Positions 5,984-13,679 of a DNA stretch of 14,708 nt are shown here, piece after piece. Each line of letters opens with the position of its first letter. Within the stretch, counting starts at the first letter, position 1. The position numbers and the translations under genes were made by a program. The notes beneath the pieces are model-generated. The model did not search any database and had not been told where the DNA came from. It saw only the letters and a list, made by a program, of their open reading frames with translations. Source of the stretch: Endomicrobiia bacterium (GTDB taxonomy: Bacteria > Elusimicrobiota > Endomicrobiia > Endomicrobiales > Endomicrobiaceae); NCBI GenBank assembly GCA_025998475.1, contig BNVZ01000014.1, positions 1-14,708 on the forward strand. Reading direction: 5' to 3'.

Positions 5984-8701
5984 TTATATATATTGCTCTG
6001 CATTTTTAATAACATCACTCAACTTAGATAAATCTTTTGAGCCGCCTTGTGCAAAATCAGGTTTTCCACCTCCGTAACCGTTGATTGCAACAGCAAAAGC
6101 TTTTGCAATCTTACTGGAATTAGACCCCTTTTGCACATAATCTTCAGTGGCAGAAACTACAAAAAAAGCTTTGTCTTCATTTTTTGAAGCTATAACTAAC
6201 ACAACAGATTTTAGTTTTTCTTTTAACCTATCAGACATATCTCTTAACGTTTTTACATCAACATTATCGACTAATATAGGCAAAAAATTTATTCCGTTAA
6301 CTTCTTTAATTTGTTTTATATAAGAATCTATTTCTTTAGATATAAAACTGTTCTTTAATGCATTACATTTGTTTATAATTTCATCTATCCTTTCTGGAGC
6401 TTTAATTATCGAAGCATCTTTTTTATCTAACTCTAACTTTACTTTTGGAATATGCTTCTGCGCTGACGAGAAGCCAATAATTTCATCTATAAGTTCTTCA
6501 ACTTTTCTTATCGAAGCATCTTTTTTATCTAACTCTGATTTTAATTTTCTGTTCTCGTCTTCTTCATTTAAAATATAATTTTCAGCTGCAACGCCAACAA
6601 CTGCTTTTATGCGTCTTATACCTGCAGCGATAGAGGATTCAGATATTATTTTAAACATGCCTATATCGCCTGTTCTATTGACGTGTGTACCACCACACAA
6701 TTCCATTGAGTAGGTGGCATTGTTATCTTCACTTTTTACAGATACGGTCCTTACAACATCTCCGTATTTTTCGCCAAACAATGCCATCGCCCCCAAATTA
6801 CGAGCCCGAGCTATGTCCATAGTTTCAATACATACTTCAGAATTTTTTCTCACAACAGAATTAACTCTTTTTTCTATTTTAATTAACTCTTCCTTTTTAA
6901 TTGCAGAAAAATGCGTAAAATCAAAACGTAAATAATCGCTCGTGACTAAAGACCCTGCCTGAGCCACATGGTCACCAAAAACTTCACAGAGAGCTTTATG
7001 AAGAATATGCGTGGCTGTATGATGTCTTGCAATTTGTTTTCTGTGTTTGATATCTATAATTGTTGATATATTTTCACCAGCTTTTAACAAACCTTTCACC
7101 ACTTTCACTTTATGCGCAAATAAATTTCCTATAGGTTTAAAGACACCTTCAACATCAGCTTCAAAATTATTATTTTCTATTTTGCCTTTATCAGAACTTT
7201 GCCCACCAGACTGCGCATAAAAAGACGTTTGCGAAAGAACAACTTCACCATCATCGCCAGCTTTTAATCCATCAATTTCTTTCCCATCTTTTATCAAAGC
7301 CAAAACCTTACCTTCGCTTCTATAATCATCATATCCCGTAAAAACAGTATCATTTGTTTTCTTGCGCAGTACAGAATAAAACGTTATGTCTTTTTCACCT
7401 GACCCACCCCAAGCAGCCCGTGATTTTTCTTGAGCGATTTTTTGTTCGGACTCAAATCCTGCCTCGTCAACTTTTAATCCACTTTCAAAAACAATCTCTT
7501 TTGTTAAATCATATGGAAACCCGTAAGTATCGTAAAGCTTAAAAACATCTTTTCCCGCAATAACATTTACACCTTTAGACTTATAAGAACTTACAATACC
7601 GGAAAGCATTTCAGAACCTGCTGCAAGCGTCTCCAAAAACTTTTCTTCTTCTAGCTTAATAATAGATTGTATATTGCTTAACTTTGACGAAAGTTCCGGA
7701 TATGCCGGCTCCATAATTTTAAATACCGTTGAAGCAAGTTCATTTATAAACGGTTTATTGTATCCGCAAAGTTTACCTTGCCTTAATGCTCTTCTTAAAA
7801 TTTTTCTTAGAACGTAACCCCTCCCTTCATTTGATGGCAATATACTGTCTGAAATTAAAAAAGTTATCGCTCTTGAATGGTCTGCAAGCATTCTTAAAAT
7901 TGATATATTTTTGCCTTCGTTTTTTATCTTTAACAATTCCGCTGCATTTTTCATAACAGATATAAACAAATCGGTATCAAAAACATTCTTTTTACCGTTT
8001 ACTGCTGCAACAAGTCTTTCAAGACCCATACCTGTATCTATGTTTTTTCGCGGTAGATTTTTTAGAGAGCCGTCAAGCTGTTTATCAAACTGTGTAAACA
8101 CCAGATTCCAGATTTCAAGATATCTATCGCAATTACAGTCTGGTCCGCATGTAGGCTTACCGCAGCTCATTTCATGACCTAAATCTATCAAAATTTCAGA
8201 ACATGGTCCGCATGGTCCGGTATCACCCATATTCCAAAAATTTGTTTCGTCACCCATTTTTATAATTCTATTTTCAGGGACAATCTTTTTCCATATTTCA
8301 ACGGTCTCGTCATCGCCTTTGTAAACAGTTATATAAAGTTTATCTTTAGATAACAACATATTTTTTGTTAAAAATTCCCACGCCCAAGCAATAGCTTCCT
8401 TTTTAAAATAATCACCAAAAGAAAAATTTCCCAACATTTCGAAAAATGTAAGATGCCTTGTAGTCAAACCAACTTGTTCTATATCTGACGTTCTAAAACA
8501 TTTTTGACAGCTTGCAGCACTCGTAAAAGAATCTTTGCTTTGTTCCAAAAAATGCTGCTTGAACTGCACCATACCAGCTGAAGTAAAAAGAAGTGTTTTG
8601 TCTCCTGTGGGGATAAGTGAGTCTGATGAGACAACAGTGCAACCATTGTTTTTAAAAAATTCTAAAAATTCTGCTCTAATTTGATACGATTGTTTACTCA
8701 T
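5984..8701 (-). CDS. alaS: Alanyl-tRNA synthetase
   Basis: The enzyme charges tRNA-Ala with alanine. The 905-residue protein shows the class II catalytic domain (about 1-250, with FTSAGMVQFK, TGPCGPCSE and GMGLERL), a cysteine cluster at 180-191 and the tRNA-recognition domain. The editing domain carries HxxxH at 561-565 and CGGTH at 669-673, so its metal ligands are intact. C-Ala has GGGKPDFAQGG (877-887). The protein is about 30 residues longer than E. coli AlaRS (876). Residues 723-756 and 757-790, in the helical linker before C-Ala, are a tandem duplication (ELDKKDASI in both). The start at 8701 matches the family N-terminus but has no Shine-Dalgarno, and a promoter lies so close that the mRNA may be leaderless. 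No other gene is adjacent. The 5798-5983 gap downstream shows no clear terminator. Confidence 0.97.
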   Translation of the reverse strand: MSKQSYQIRAEFLEFFKNNGCTVVSSDSLIPTGDKTLLFTSAGMVQFKQHFLEQSKDSFTSAASCQKCFRTSDIEQVGLTTRHLTFFEMLGNFSFGDYFKKEAIAWAWEFLTKNMLLSKDKLYITVYKGDDETVEIWKKIVPENRIIKMGDETNFWNMGDTGPCGPCSEILIDLGHEMSCGKPTCGPDCNCDRYLEIWNLVFTQFDKQLDGSLKNLPRKNIDTGMGLERLVAAVNGKKNVFDTDLFISVMKNAAELLKIKNEGKNISILRMLADHSRAITFLISDSILPSNEGRGYVLRKILRRALRQGKLCGYNKPFINELASTVFKIMEPAYPELSSKLSNIQSIIKLEEEKFLETLAAGSEMLSGIVSSYKSKGVNVIAGKDVFKLYDTYGFPYDLTKEIVFESGLKVDEAGFESEQKIAQEKSRAAWGGSGEKDITFYSVLRKKTNDTVFTGYDDYRSEGKVLALIKDGKEIDGLKAGDDGEVVLSQTSFYAQSGGQSSDKGKIENNNFEADVEGVFKPIGNLFAHKVKVVKGLLKAGENISTIIDIKHRKQIARHHTATHILHKALCEVFGDHVAQAGSLVTSDYLRFDFTHFSAIKKEELIKIEKRVNSVVRKNSEVCIETMDIARARNLGAMALFGEKYGDVVRTVSVKSEDNNATYSMELCGGTHVNRTGDIGMFKIISESSIAAGIRRIKAVVGVAAENYILNEEDENRKLKSELDKKDASIRKVEELIDEIIGFSSAQKHIPKVKLELDKKDASIIKAPERIDEIINKCNALKNSFISKEIDSYIKQIKEVNGINFLPILVDNVDVKTLRDMSDRLKEKLKSVVLVIASKNEDKAFFVVSATEDYVQKGSNSSKIAKAFAVAINGYGGGKPDFAQGGSKDLSKLSDVIKNAEQYI
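6406..6536 (-). repeat. 102-bp-period tandem duplication inside alaS
   Basis: A 29-base stretch occurs identically at 6406-6434 and 6508-6536, and weaker matches continue in register (TTCATCTAT at 6381 and 6483). The period of 102 bp is 34 codons, so the reading frame is kept. It encodes the duplicated linker segment of AlaRS. Confidence 0.85.
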
Positions 8702-8710
8702 AATGCACTG

Positions 8711-8739
8711 ATTCTACCAAAATTCCACATCTAACTCAA
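8711..8739 (-). promoter_or_regulatory. alaS promoter, very close to the start codon
   Basis: On the minus strand, TTGAGT (8734-8739) and TAGAAT (8711-8716) are separated by exactly 17 bp. The expected start of transcription is about 8704, only about 3 nt before the ATG at 8701. This fits the missing ribosome-binding site. The -35 box abuts an insertion-sequence end relic that begins at 8740. Confidence 0.65.
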
Positions 8740-8788
8740 AATAGACCCATTGCATAAATATCTAGTCTAAATAGACCTATTTCTGAAC
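8740..8788. repeat. Solo relics of an IS5-type terminal repeat
   Basis: Bases 8740-8760 match the terminal repeat at 13941-13961 at 18 of 21 positions (shared core AATAGACC..TTGCATAA). A second partial copy, AATAGACCTATTTCTGAAC, follows at 8770-8788. No transposase is attached. They are probably the last traces of an element once inserted upstream of alaS. Confidence 0.55.
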
Positions 8789-9180
8789 ATGTATGTAAAT
8801 GGTAGGTTCGGGGGATAATAATCAAGCAAGCAAAGGGCGTAGAAAGAAGAGATTTAGCTAAAGTCATTTTATATTAGGGAGAAAAGTGTATGATAAAGGT
8901 GAAGCTTCTAGGCAAGTACAAAAGAATAAGGAATATGCCAGTAAATAGTTCCGCCGTTTTTGTAGTTTTTATGGTTTACACCAGTACCAAAGGTTAAGAT
9001 AATCAAGCAAGCATAGGTGCAAACATAAAGTGGCAATGACAAAGCAAATAATGGCAAAACAAGTGGAAGCTTAAACGCAAGCTAAAAAGAAGCAACAACG
9101 GTCCAGCGTCAGTCATTGATCTAATTTTGGTGTTGGAAACATAAAAAATCCTTATTTGTCAAAAAAAAAAATCGTAAAAT
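8789..9180 (+). pseudogene. Coding relic, plus strand, family not recognised
   Basis: This gene-free stretch contains several short frames with protein-like composition. One complete 35-codon ORF (8890-8997, beginning MIKVKLLGKYKRIRN) has GGGAGA about 7 nt upstream of its ATG. Other frames give Lys/Gln-rich pieces such as DKGEASRQVQKNKEYASK. A 15-base exact direct repeat (ATAATCAAGCAAGCA) occurs at 8818-8832 and 8999-9013. An A11 run at 9161-9171 interrupts the region. The picture fits an eroded gene or element, but I recognise no domain and cannot exclude a real 35-residue gene. Confidence 0.3.
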
Positions 9181-9300
9181 GTGCCAAAATACAAGAAATC
9201 AGAAATTATCACATGGGAACATCAGAAAATTTTTAATGCCGCAACCAAAACCAGAACAATGTCCGTAGCTGGATGGGGTATGTTGTTATATCAAAGTTAG
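9181..9300 (+). CDS. Possible 39-residue ORF or gene remnant, convergent with gatA
   Basis: A frame starting at GTG runs 39 codons to a TAG that overlaps the end of gatA by 4 nt on the opposite strand. The product begins VPKYKKSEIITWEHQKIF and continues TMSVAGWGMLL, which reads as convincing protein. There is a stop two codons before the GTG and no ribosome-binding site, so it is more likely the tail of a decayed gene than an independent one. The family is unknown. Confidence 0.3.
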   Translation: MPKYKKSEIITWEHQKIFNAATKTRTMSVAGWGMLLYQS

Positions 9301-10748
9301 TCGACTACAGTTGGATACTTATCCGTATCAAAATCTGATATTTTTTCAAACGCGTGCGCTACTTGAAATGTCTTTGCATCAGAAAATCTTGTTCCCATAA
9401 AATGCACACCCATAGGCATGCCTGAACTTGTAAAACTGCAAGGGACAGTTATCCCAGGAAGACCTGCAAGATTTGCGACTGCAAGAAAAATATCGCACTC
9501 TTCAGGAAGGGTATCTTCAAATTTTACAGGCATCTGCAGAGTAGCGGGTGAAAATATAAAATCACATTTTTTATATGCTTTTGCAATTTGGTTTATAAGC
9601 AACGTTCTTACTTTTTGTGCTTGATGATAACATCTGTAATAATTTTTTGCACCTAAAACATATGTGCCAAACAATATTCTTTTTTTAACCTCATAACCAA
9701 GCGACTCTGCGCGAGATTTTGCGTACTCATCATTTAAACTTTTTCCGTTTTGAGATCTGTATCCGTAACGGATTCCATCAAAAGTTGCAATATTTGCAGA
9801 AACTTCAGCGCACATAATAACTTTGTATAAAGCAGGTACATACTTATATGCAGGAATGTCAACCTCTACTATTTCAGCACCTTCAAGATTAAGTTTATTT
9901 ACAGCATTGTTAAAGTATTTTGTTATTTCGGTATCTGTTTTATAATCCAAAAGCTGTTTAGGAATTCCTATTTTAACAGTCTTTAATGTGTTTGGATTAT
10001 CTAAATCATACGTGTAATCTATCCATTCTTTTGGCTCGCAAACAGGGTCTCTGTAATCCTTGCCGGCTATAACGCTTGTAAGCAATGCCGAATCCGCCAC
10101 GGTTTTTGATAATGTGCCTATTTGGTCAAAAGAAGATGCCAAAGCACATGCGCCGTATCTGCTTATTAATCCGTAAGAAGGCTTATATCCAACTACTCCA
10201 CAAAAACCTGCAGGTTGTCTTACCGATCCGCCCGTATCAGAACCCAACGCAAAAGGAACCATTCCTGCACTTACCGCAGCTGCGCTGCCGCCTGAAGAAC
10301 CGCCAGGAATATATTTAATATTCCATGGGTTTGCCGTTTTCTGATAAGCAGAAGTTTCCGTAGATCCACCCATTGCAAACTCGTCCATATTTGTTCTTCC
10401 TACAAAAATCGCACCTACGGATTTAAGTTTTTCTATTACGGTTGCATCATATGGCGAAATATAACCTTCAAGATATTTTGAAGCAGAAGTCATGCTTTCG
10501 CCTTTAATCATAATATTATCTTTTATGGCTATAGGAACGCCTTCAAGCAACCCACATTTAACGCTCAACTTATCAACTTGTTCTGCTTGTTTTAGGGAGT
10601 TTTCTTCGTTTAACTTGAGAAAAGCTTTAACTTTTGGATCAACTTCTTTTATACGGTTAAAACATGTTCTTACAACATCTGCGCTTTTTGTTTCGCCTAA
10701 ACAAATTTTTGTTTTTAGTTCTTTTACTCCAATCATAATCAAAACCAT
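9297..10748 (-). CDS. gatA: Glutamyl-tRNA(Gln)/aspartyl-tRNA(Asn) amidotransferase subunit A
   Basis: GatA is the glutaminase subunit of GatCAB. It releases ammonia that GatB uses to convert misacylated Glu-tRNA(Gln) or Asp-tRNA(Asn). The 483-residue length is normal. The amidase-signature core is intact: catalytic Lys76 in VPIAIKDN, Ser151 in PGGSSGGSAAAV and nucleophile Ser175 in DTGGSVRQPA, with the spacing of the known Lys-Ser-Ser triad. The chosen start overlaps the end of corA by 10 nt and has AGGA 4 nt upstream. A second ATG at 10736 matches the usual family start but lies about 16 nt from that site. The gene is last in gatC-corA-gatA. gatB is not downstream, so it must lie elsewhere if the enzyme works. 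Confidence 0.97.
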   Translation of the reverse strand: MVLIMIGVKELKTKICLGETKSADVVRTCFNRIKEVDPKVKAFLKLNEENSLKQAEQVDKLSVKCGLLEGVPIAIKDNIMIKGESMTSASKYLEGYISPYDATVIEKLKSVGAIFVGRTNMDEFAMGGSTETSAYQKTANPWNIKYIPGGSSGGSAAAVSAGMVPFALGSDTGGSVRQPAGFCGVVGYKPSYGLISRYGACALASSFDQIGTLSKTVADSALLTSVIAGKDYRDPVCEPKEWIDYTYDLDNPNTLKTVKIGIPKQLLDYKTDTEITKYFNNAVNKLNLEGAEIVEVDIPAYKYVPALYKVIMCAEVSANIATFDGIRYGYRSQNGKSLNDEYAKSRAESLGYEVKKRILFGTYVLGAKNYYRCYHQAQKVRTLLINQIAKAYKKCDFIFSPATLQMPVKFEDTLPEECDIFLAVANLAGLPGITVPCSFTSSGMPMGVHFMGTRFSDAKTFQVAHAFEKISDFDTDKYPTVVD

Positions 10749-11716
10749 TCTTTCCTTTTAAAATATACAAGCAGCACTATTATACCTGCAATCATCGCCC
10801 CGACTGCAGAATGCCAAGTTCCATGTCCTCCAGGCATATCTACATTCATCCCATAATATCCCGTCACAGCAAGAACAGGCAACGATACTGTAGCGATTAT
10901 GGTTAAGAATTTCATAACTTCCGTAAGTTTTACAGTAACGCTAGACATATAAATTTCTACCAAGCTTACAACCACTTGACTTCGCGTAACCATCGCTCGG
11001 TTCATTCTTGTGTATTGCGTATAAATTTCGCGGAAATACACAAGACGTTCTGCTGAGATTATACTATTATTTTCTCTTGTAAAGTAAATGTAGACTGCTT
11101 GCTGCGATTCCGCTATTCTTCTCATTGCAAAAATAATTTTTTTGAGATCAAGTATTTTTTCCATGTCATCTCTCTTAGGATGCTTAAGAACATCATCTTC
11201 CAGCTGTTCCATCATGTTGTCGATCCTGTCTGAAGTGGACTCATAACTTAAAACAACTTTATCAAAAATGTTGTAAAGCATATACTCAAGACTTTTCATC
11301 TCAACTTGATGTCTTTCTTTTGCTCTTGCAAAAAGAGATTCCAAGAAAAACAATCCTTTCGTATGCACGGTAACTATAAAACCTTTGCCGATAAAAATGT
11401 CCAATTCGTAAACACTGTCTTCGAATTCTTTAAAATAATTCGATTCAAGCTGCATCCCGTGCACAACGACAAAAACATAATTCTCAAATTCTTCTATTTT
11501 CGAATATCTTTGGGGAAAAAGACAATCTTCTATGGATATTTCATGAAACTTAAATAATCCGAAAAGCAGAACCATTTCGTTATCAGTTAGTTCAAGACTT
11601 TCCAAATGAATATCGACCCACATAAAACTCGGGTTTTTTTTGTAATCTTCCGCGATTTTAAATGCGTCACATTCAGTTATAACTACGTCGTTAATGGAAT
11701 AAATTGCTTCTATCAT
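10739..11716 (-). CDS. corA: CorA-family Mg2+/divalent cation channel
   Basis: CorA forms a pentameric inner-membrane channel for Mg2+ (and Co2+ or Ni2+). The 325-residue protein has the family layout. A cytoplasmic N-terminal alpha/beta domain is followed by long stalk helices (about 170-260), then two helices near the C-terminus (about 265-288 and 305-318). The selectivity signature YGMN ends the first of them (GMN at 289-291), and a short basic tail (FKRKEWF) follows. The loop after GMN (VDMPGGHGTWH) departs from the common MPE form but keeps the length. Its ATG overlaps the gatC stop as ATGA, and its end overlaps gatA, so the three are very probably translationally coupled. A ZntB- or Zn-specific relative is an alternative reading; GMN supports CorA. 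Confidence 0.93.
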   Translation of the reverse strand: MIEAIYSINDVVITECDAFKIAEDYKKNPSFMWVDIHLESLELTDNEMVLLFGLFKFHEISIEDCLFPQRYSKIEEFENYVFVVVHGMQLESNYFKEFEDSVYELDIFIGKGFIVTVHTKGLFFLESLFARAKERHQVEMKSLEYMLYNIFDKVVLSYESTSDRIDNMMEQLEDDVLKHPKRDDMEKILDLKKIIFAMRRIAESQQAVYIYFTRENNSIISAERLVYFREIYTQYTRMNRAMVTRSQVVVSLVEIYMSSVTVKLTEVMKFLTIIATVSLPVLAVTGYYGMNVDMPGGHGTWHSAVGAMIAGIIVLLVYFKRKEWF

Positions 11717-12015
11717 TGCGCAGCGCCTATCACCTTTTGAACTTTATAAAAAGCTCCCTCTCTCTCCGGCGCGCCAGCAAGCATTTGATCTATAACTTCT
11801 CTTGGGCAGGGTTTTACAACATCTTCTCTCCATACGTTTCTAAGCTCTGTAACGTGTGTTGTAGGCATCAAATTAGCTACATCTGGCTCCTGCAAAATTT
11901 CAACATAATCAAACATTACATTGATATCTGAAAGATATTTTGCTTTCTCTTCTTCTTTGATATCTACCCTTGCGAGAAAAGCGGTAGCTTCAAGCTCTTC
12001 TTTTAACATAAACAA
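11713..12015 (-). CDS. gatC: Glutamyl-tRNA(Gln)/aspartyl-tRNA(Asn) amidotransferase subunit C
   Basis: GatC is the small subunit that wraps around GatA and stabilises the GatA-GatB complex. The 100-residue product has the usual length and layout. It has an N-terminal helix pair (ATAFLARVDIKEEEKAKY), the segment FDYVEILQEPDV, and a C-terminal part containing LRNVWREDVVKPC and APEREGAFYKVQKVI, close to the family pattern of L-R-x-D-x-V and F-x-V-P-K-V-I. AGGGG (12016-12020), only 0-1 nt from the first ATG, extends as AAAGGGG at 12016-12022, while the ATG at 12009 is better spaced (6 nt) and could be the true start. It has its own promoter and is first in the gatC-corA-gatA unit. Confidence 0.95.
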   Translation of the reverse strand: MFMLKEELEATAFLARVDIKEEEKAKYLSDINVMFDYVEILQEPDVANLMPTTHVTELRNVWREDVVKPCPREVIDQMLAGAPEREGAFYKVQKVIGAAQ

Positions 12016-12038
12016 CCCCTTTAAAATAAGCTACTGGG

Positions 12039-12067
12039 ATTGTACAAAAATAAAAAACTTTTAACAA
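12039..12067 (-). promoter_or_regulatory. Promoter of gatC-corA-gatA
   Basis: On the minus strand, TTGTTA (12062-12067) and TACAAT (12039-12044) are exactly 17 bp apart, with TG directly before the -10 box. Transcription should begin near 12032, leaving a leader of about 17 nt that holds the AAAGGGG ribosome-binding site. Confidence 0.7.
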
Positions 12068-12151
12068 CATCTTGTAGAATCTCATAACATACTGGACTTT
12101 TGTCAAACAAAGACTAAAGCGGTAAGATAAGTGCGAAATAGTTTTTATAAA

Positions 12152-12457
12152 TTATTTCAATCCTGGAATTTTTATTCCATCTTTACCCATCAAAGCTTTA
12201 GCTTCTTCAGCCATAAGAGCTTGGGCTTTCTTGCCAGCTCCTTCAAAAGCTGCCAATATAAGCTTTTCTATCTTTTCTTTCTTCTCTTTAAGTAAATCTT
12301 CAGGAATATTCAAATTTAAAAACTCATTTTTAGCATTTACTTGTATTTTAATGTCTTTATATTCAACATCAATAATCTTAGCTTTTAATTTTTTATCCAT
12401 ATCACTCAGCTTACTTCTCATAGTTATTGCTTCTTTTGCCATCTTAAATAATTCCAT
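12152..12457 (-). CDS. ybaB: YbaB/EbfC-family nucleoid-associated protein
   Basis: The protein belongs to the small dimeric DNA-binding family that coats DNA and is often encoded next to recombination or replication genes. With the start at 12457 it has 101 residues, the usual size. The first part is a long charged helix (MAKEAITMRSKLSDMDKKLK), the middle a beta sheet (KIIDVEYKDIKIQVNAKNEF), and the end a helix followed by GIKIPGL, the conserved C-terminal motif. A longer frame opens 78 nt upstream. However, AAGGAGAAC at 12462-12470 sits just before the ATG at 12457, and the added residues do not fit the family. A 34-codon ORF ends one base before this start. Its partner genes dnaX and recR are not here. 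Confidence 0.85.
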   Translation of the reverse strand: MELFKMAKEAITMRSKLSDMDKKLKAKIIDVEYKDIKIQVNAKNEFLNLNIPEDLLKEKKEKIEKLILAAFEGAGKKAQALMAEEAKALMGKDGIKIPGLK

Positions 12458-12458
12458 A

Positions 12459-12563
12459 TTAGTTCTCCTTTTTGTTACATTTTTGTCTATTATTAAAATT
12501 CTTACAAGTGCAAGCAAGAACAGCTTGCATAGCAATATCCAATGTAATATTTTTAATTTTCAT
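12459..12563 (-). CDS. Small coupled ORF (34 aa) between birA and ybaB
   Basis: The ATG overlaps the birA stop as ATGA. The frame runs 34 codons to a TAA separated from the ybaB ATG by a single base, and the ybaB ribosome-binding site lies within its last codons. The product begins MKIKNITLDIAMQAVLACTC and ends in a basic Asn/Lys-rich tail with a third cysteine. A weak amphipathic or hydrophobic helix (about 8-17) precedes the cysteine pair. There is no strong Shine-Dalgarno of its own, so translation would depend on coupling to birA. I recognise no family. It may be a true microprotein or simply a translated spacer that carries ribosomes to ybaB. Confidence 0.45.
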   Translation of the reverse strand: MKIKNITLDIAMQAVLACTCKNFNNRQKCNKKEN

Positions 12564-13507
12564 TTTTTCAATTCTCTTAAAGTCCCTGATATTATTTTTT
12601 CAAAACCATTAGATGTTTTAATAACGAGCTTTCCTTCTTCATCTATGCCTAAATTTATGCCTGCTATTATACCATAGCCCATATCAATTGTTACAGGTTT
12701 ATTTTTATACGCCATTTTATCATTATATTCATCATAGAATTGCTTAAATCCTTTTTTCCAAAAAGCAATATATAAATTTTCGAATTCCATTAAAAATGCG
12801 GCAAGAAGTCCAGATATGTCCACCCTCTTCTTCAAAATAGTTTTTAGGGAAACCGCAAAACTTTCTAAATCTTTAGGCAAATTATTATTAATATTTATGC
12901 CAACACCCGCTACAACCCAGTTTGTTATATCCTGCTGGACAGACATTTCTACTAGTATTCCTGCAATTTTTTTGTCCAAAACTAAAACATCATTGGGCCA
13001 TTTTATTTCAGAATTAACACCATAATTTTTTTCAAGAGTTCTGTTTAAAGCTATACTTAATAACAGCGCCAGTTTAGGAGTCTCCTTAGGATGTATCAAC
13101 GGTTTCAAAAGCATGGAAAACCATAATCCGCCATCATTCGAACTCCACTCTCTCCTAATACGTCCATAACCGTTTGTCTGTTTTCCTGCAACAACAACAA
13201 ACCCTTCTTTAAAATCTTTTTCCGCTAATTTTTTAACCGCGGTTTGTGTCGACGGAAGTTCTTTATAATACTTTACTGTTTTACACACATTCAATTGCTT
13301 TTTTAACTTTGACTCTATCTCATACTCATTAAAAAGATTAACGTCTTTTACAAGAGTATATCCATCAGAAGAAGACTTTATTGTGTAACCGGCTTGCTTT
13401 AATGTGTTGATTTGCTTGCGTACAGCAGCCCTTGATATCTTAAGAATTCTGCCTATTTCATTTTCCAAAATTGGTTTTTCCATAGAAAGAACTTCAATAA
13501 TATTCAT
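12560..13507 (-). CDS. birA: Biotin-[acetyl-CoA-carboxylase] ligase, bifunctional BirA type
   Basis: BirA makes biotinyl-AMP and transfers biotin to carboxylase carrier proteins. Forms with an N-terminal helix-turn-helix also repress biotin genes. This 315-residue protein has that HTH (about 14-42, LENEIGRILKISRAAVRKQI). The ligase core follows, with the biotin-binding loop QTNGYGRIRREW (110-121), KWPND (169-173) and KIAGILVE (180-187), then a C-terminal SH3-like domain (about 270-315). In the loop, the glycine normally found in GRxGR is replaced by Arg118, which some archaeal ligases also vary. The ATG at 13507 gives a full HTH but has no clear ribosome-binding site. Its stop overlaps the start of the 34-codon ORF, which leads on to ybaB. 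No biotin synthesis genes are in view. Confidence 0.94.
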   Translation of the reverse strand: MNIIEVLSMEKPILENEIGRILKISRAAVRKQINTLKQAGYTIKSSSDGYTLVKDVNLFNEYEIESKLKKQLNVCKTVKYYKELPSTQTAVKKLAEKDFKEGFVVVAGKQTNGYGRIRREWSSNDGGLWFSMLLKPLIHPKETPKLALLLSIALNRTLEKNYGVNSEIKWPNDVLVLDKKIAGILVEMSVQQDITNWVVAGVGININNNLPKDLESFAVSLKTILKKRVDISGLLAAFLMEFENLYIAFWKKGFKQFYDEYNDKMAYKNKPVTIDMGYGIIAGINLGIDEEGKLVIKTSNGFEKIISGTLRELKK

Positions 13508-13679
13508 ATTATTTTCATATACAAAACAAAAACTTGCTGACTTTTTAATACAAATTTAAACCTAGTCAAGAAGCGGCATTTTAAAAAATATTTAAAAACA
13601 TAATAAAACATACTGCAAAACCAAAACAAGGCTAAATTTTAAAATGCATTTACCCCCCCCATAATCAAATAAATCTTCA

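Noticed and set aside
12458..12535. N-terminal extension of the ybaB frame
   Set aside because: The strong AAGGAGAAC site and family length point to the ATG at 12457; the extension lies in the 34-codon ORF region.
12231..12677. 148-residue plus-strand frame antisense to ybaB and birA
   Set aside because: It covers the complement of two well-identified genes, is Ser/Phe-rich as expected for such a shadow, and lacks a ribosome-binding site.
13653..13660. C8 homopolymer as a phase-variation tract
   Set aside because: It lies in non-coding or relic DNA, with no intact reading frame or promoter that slippage could switch.
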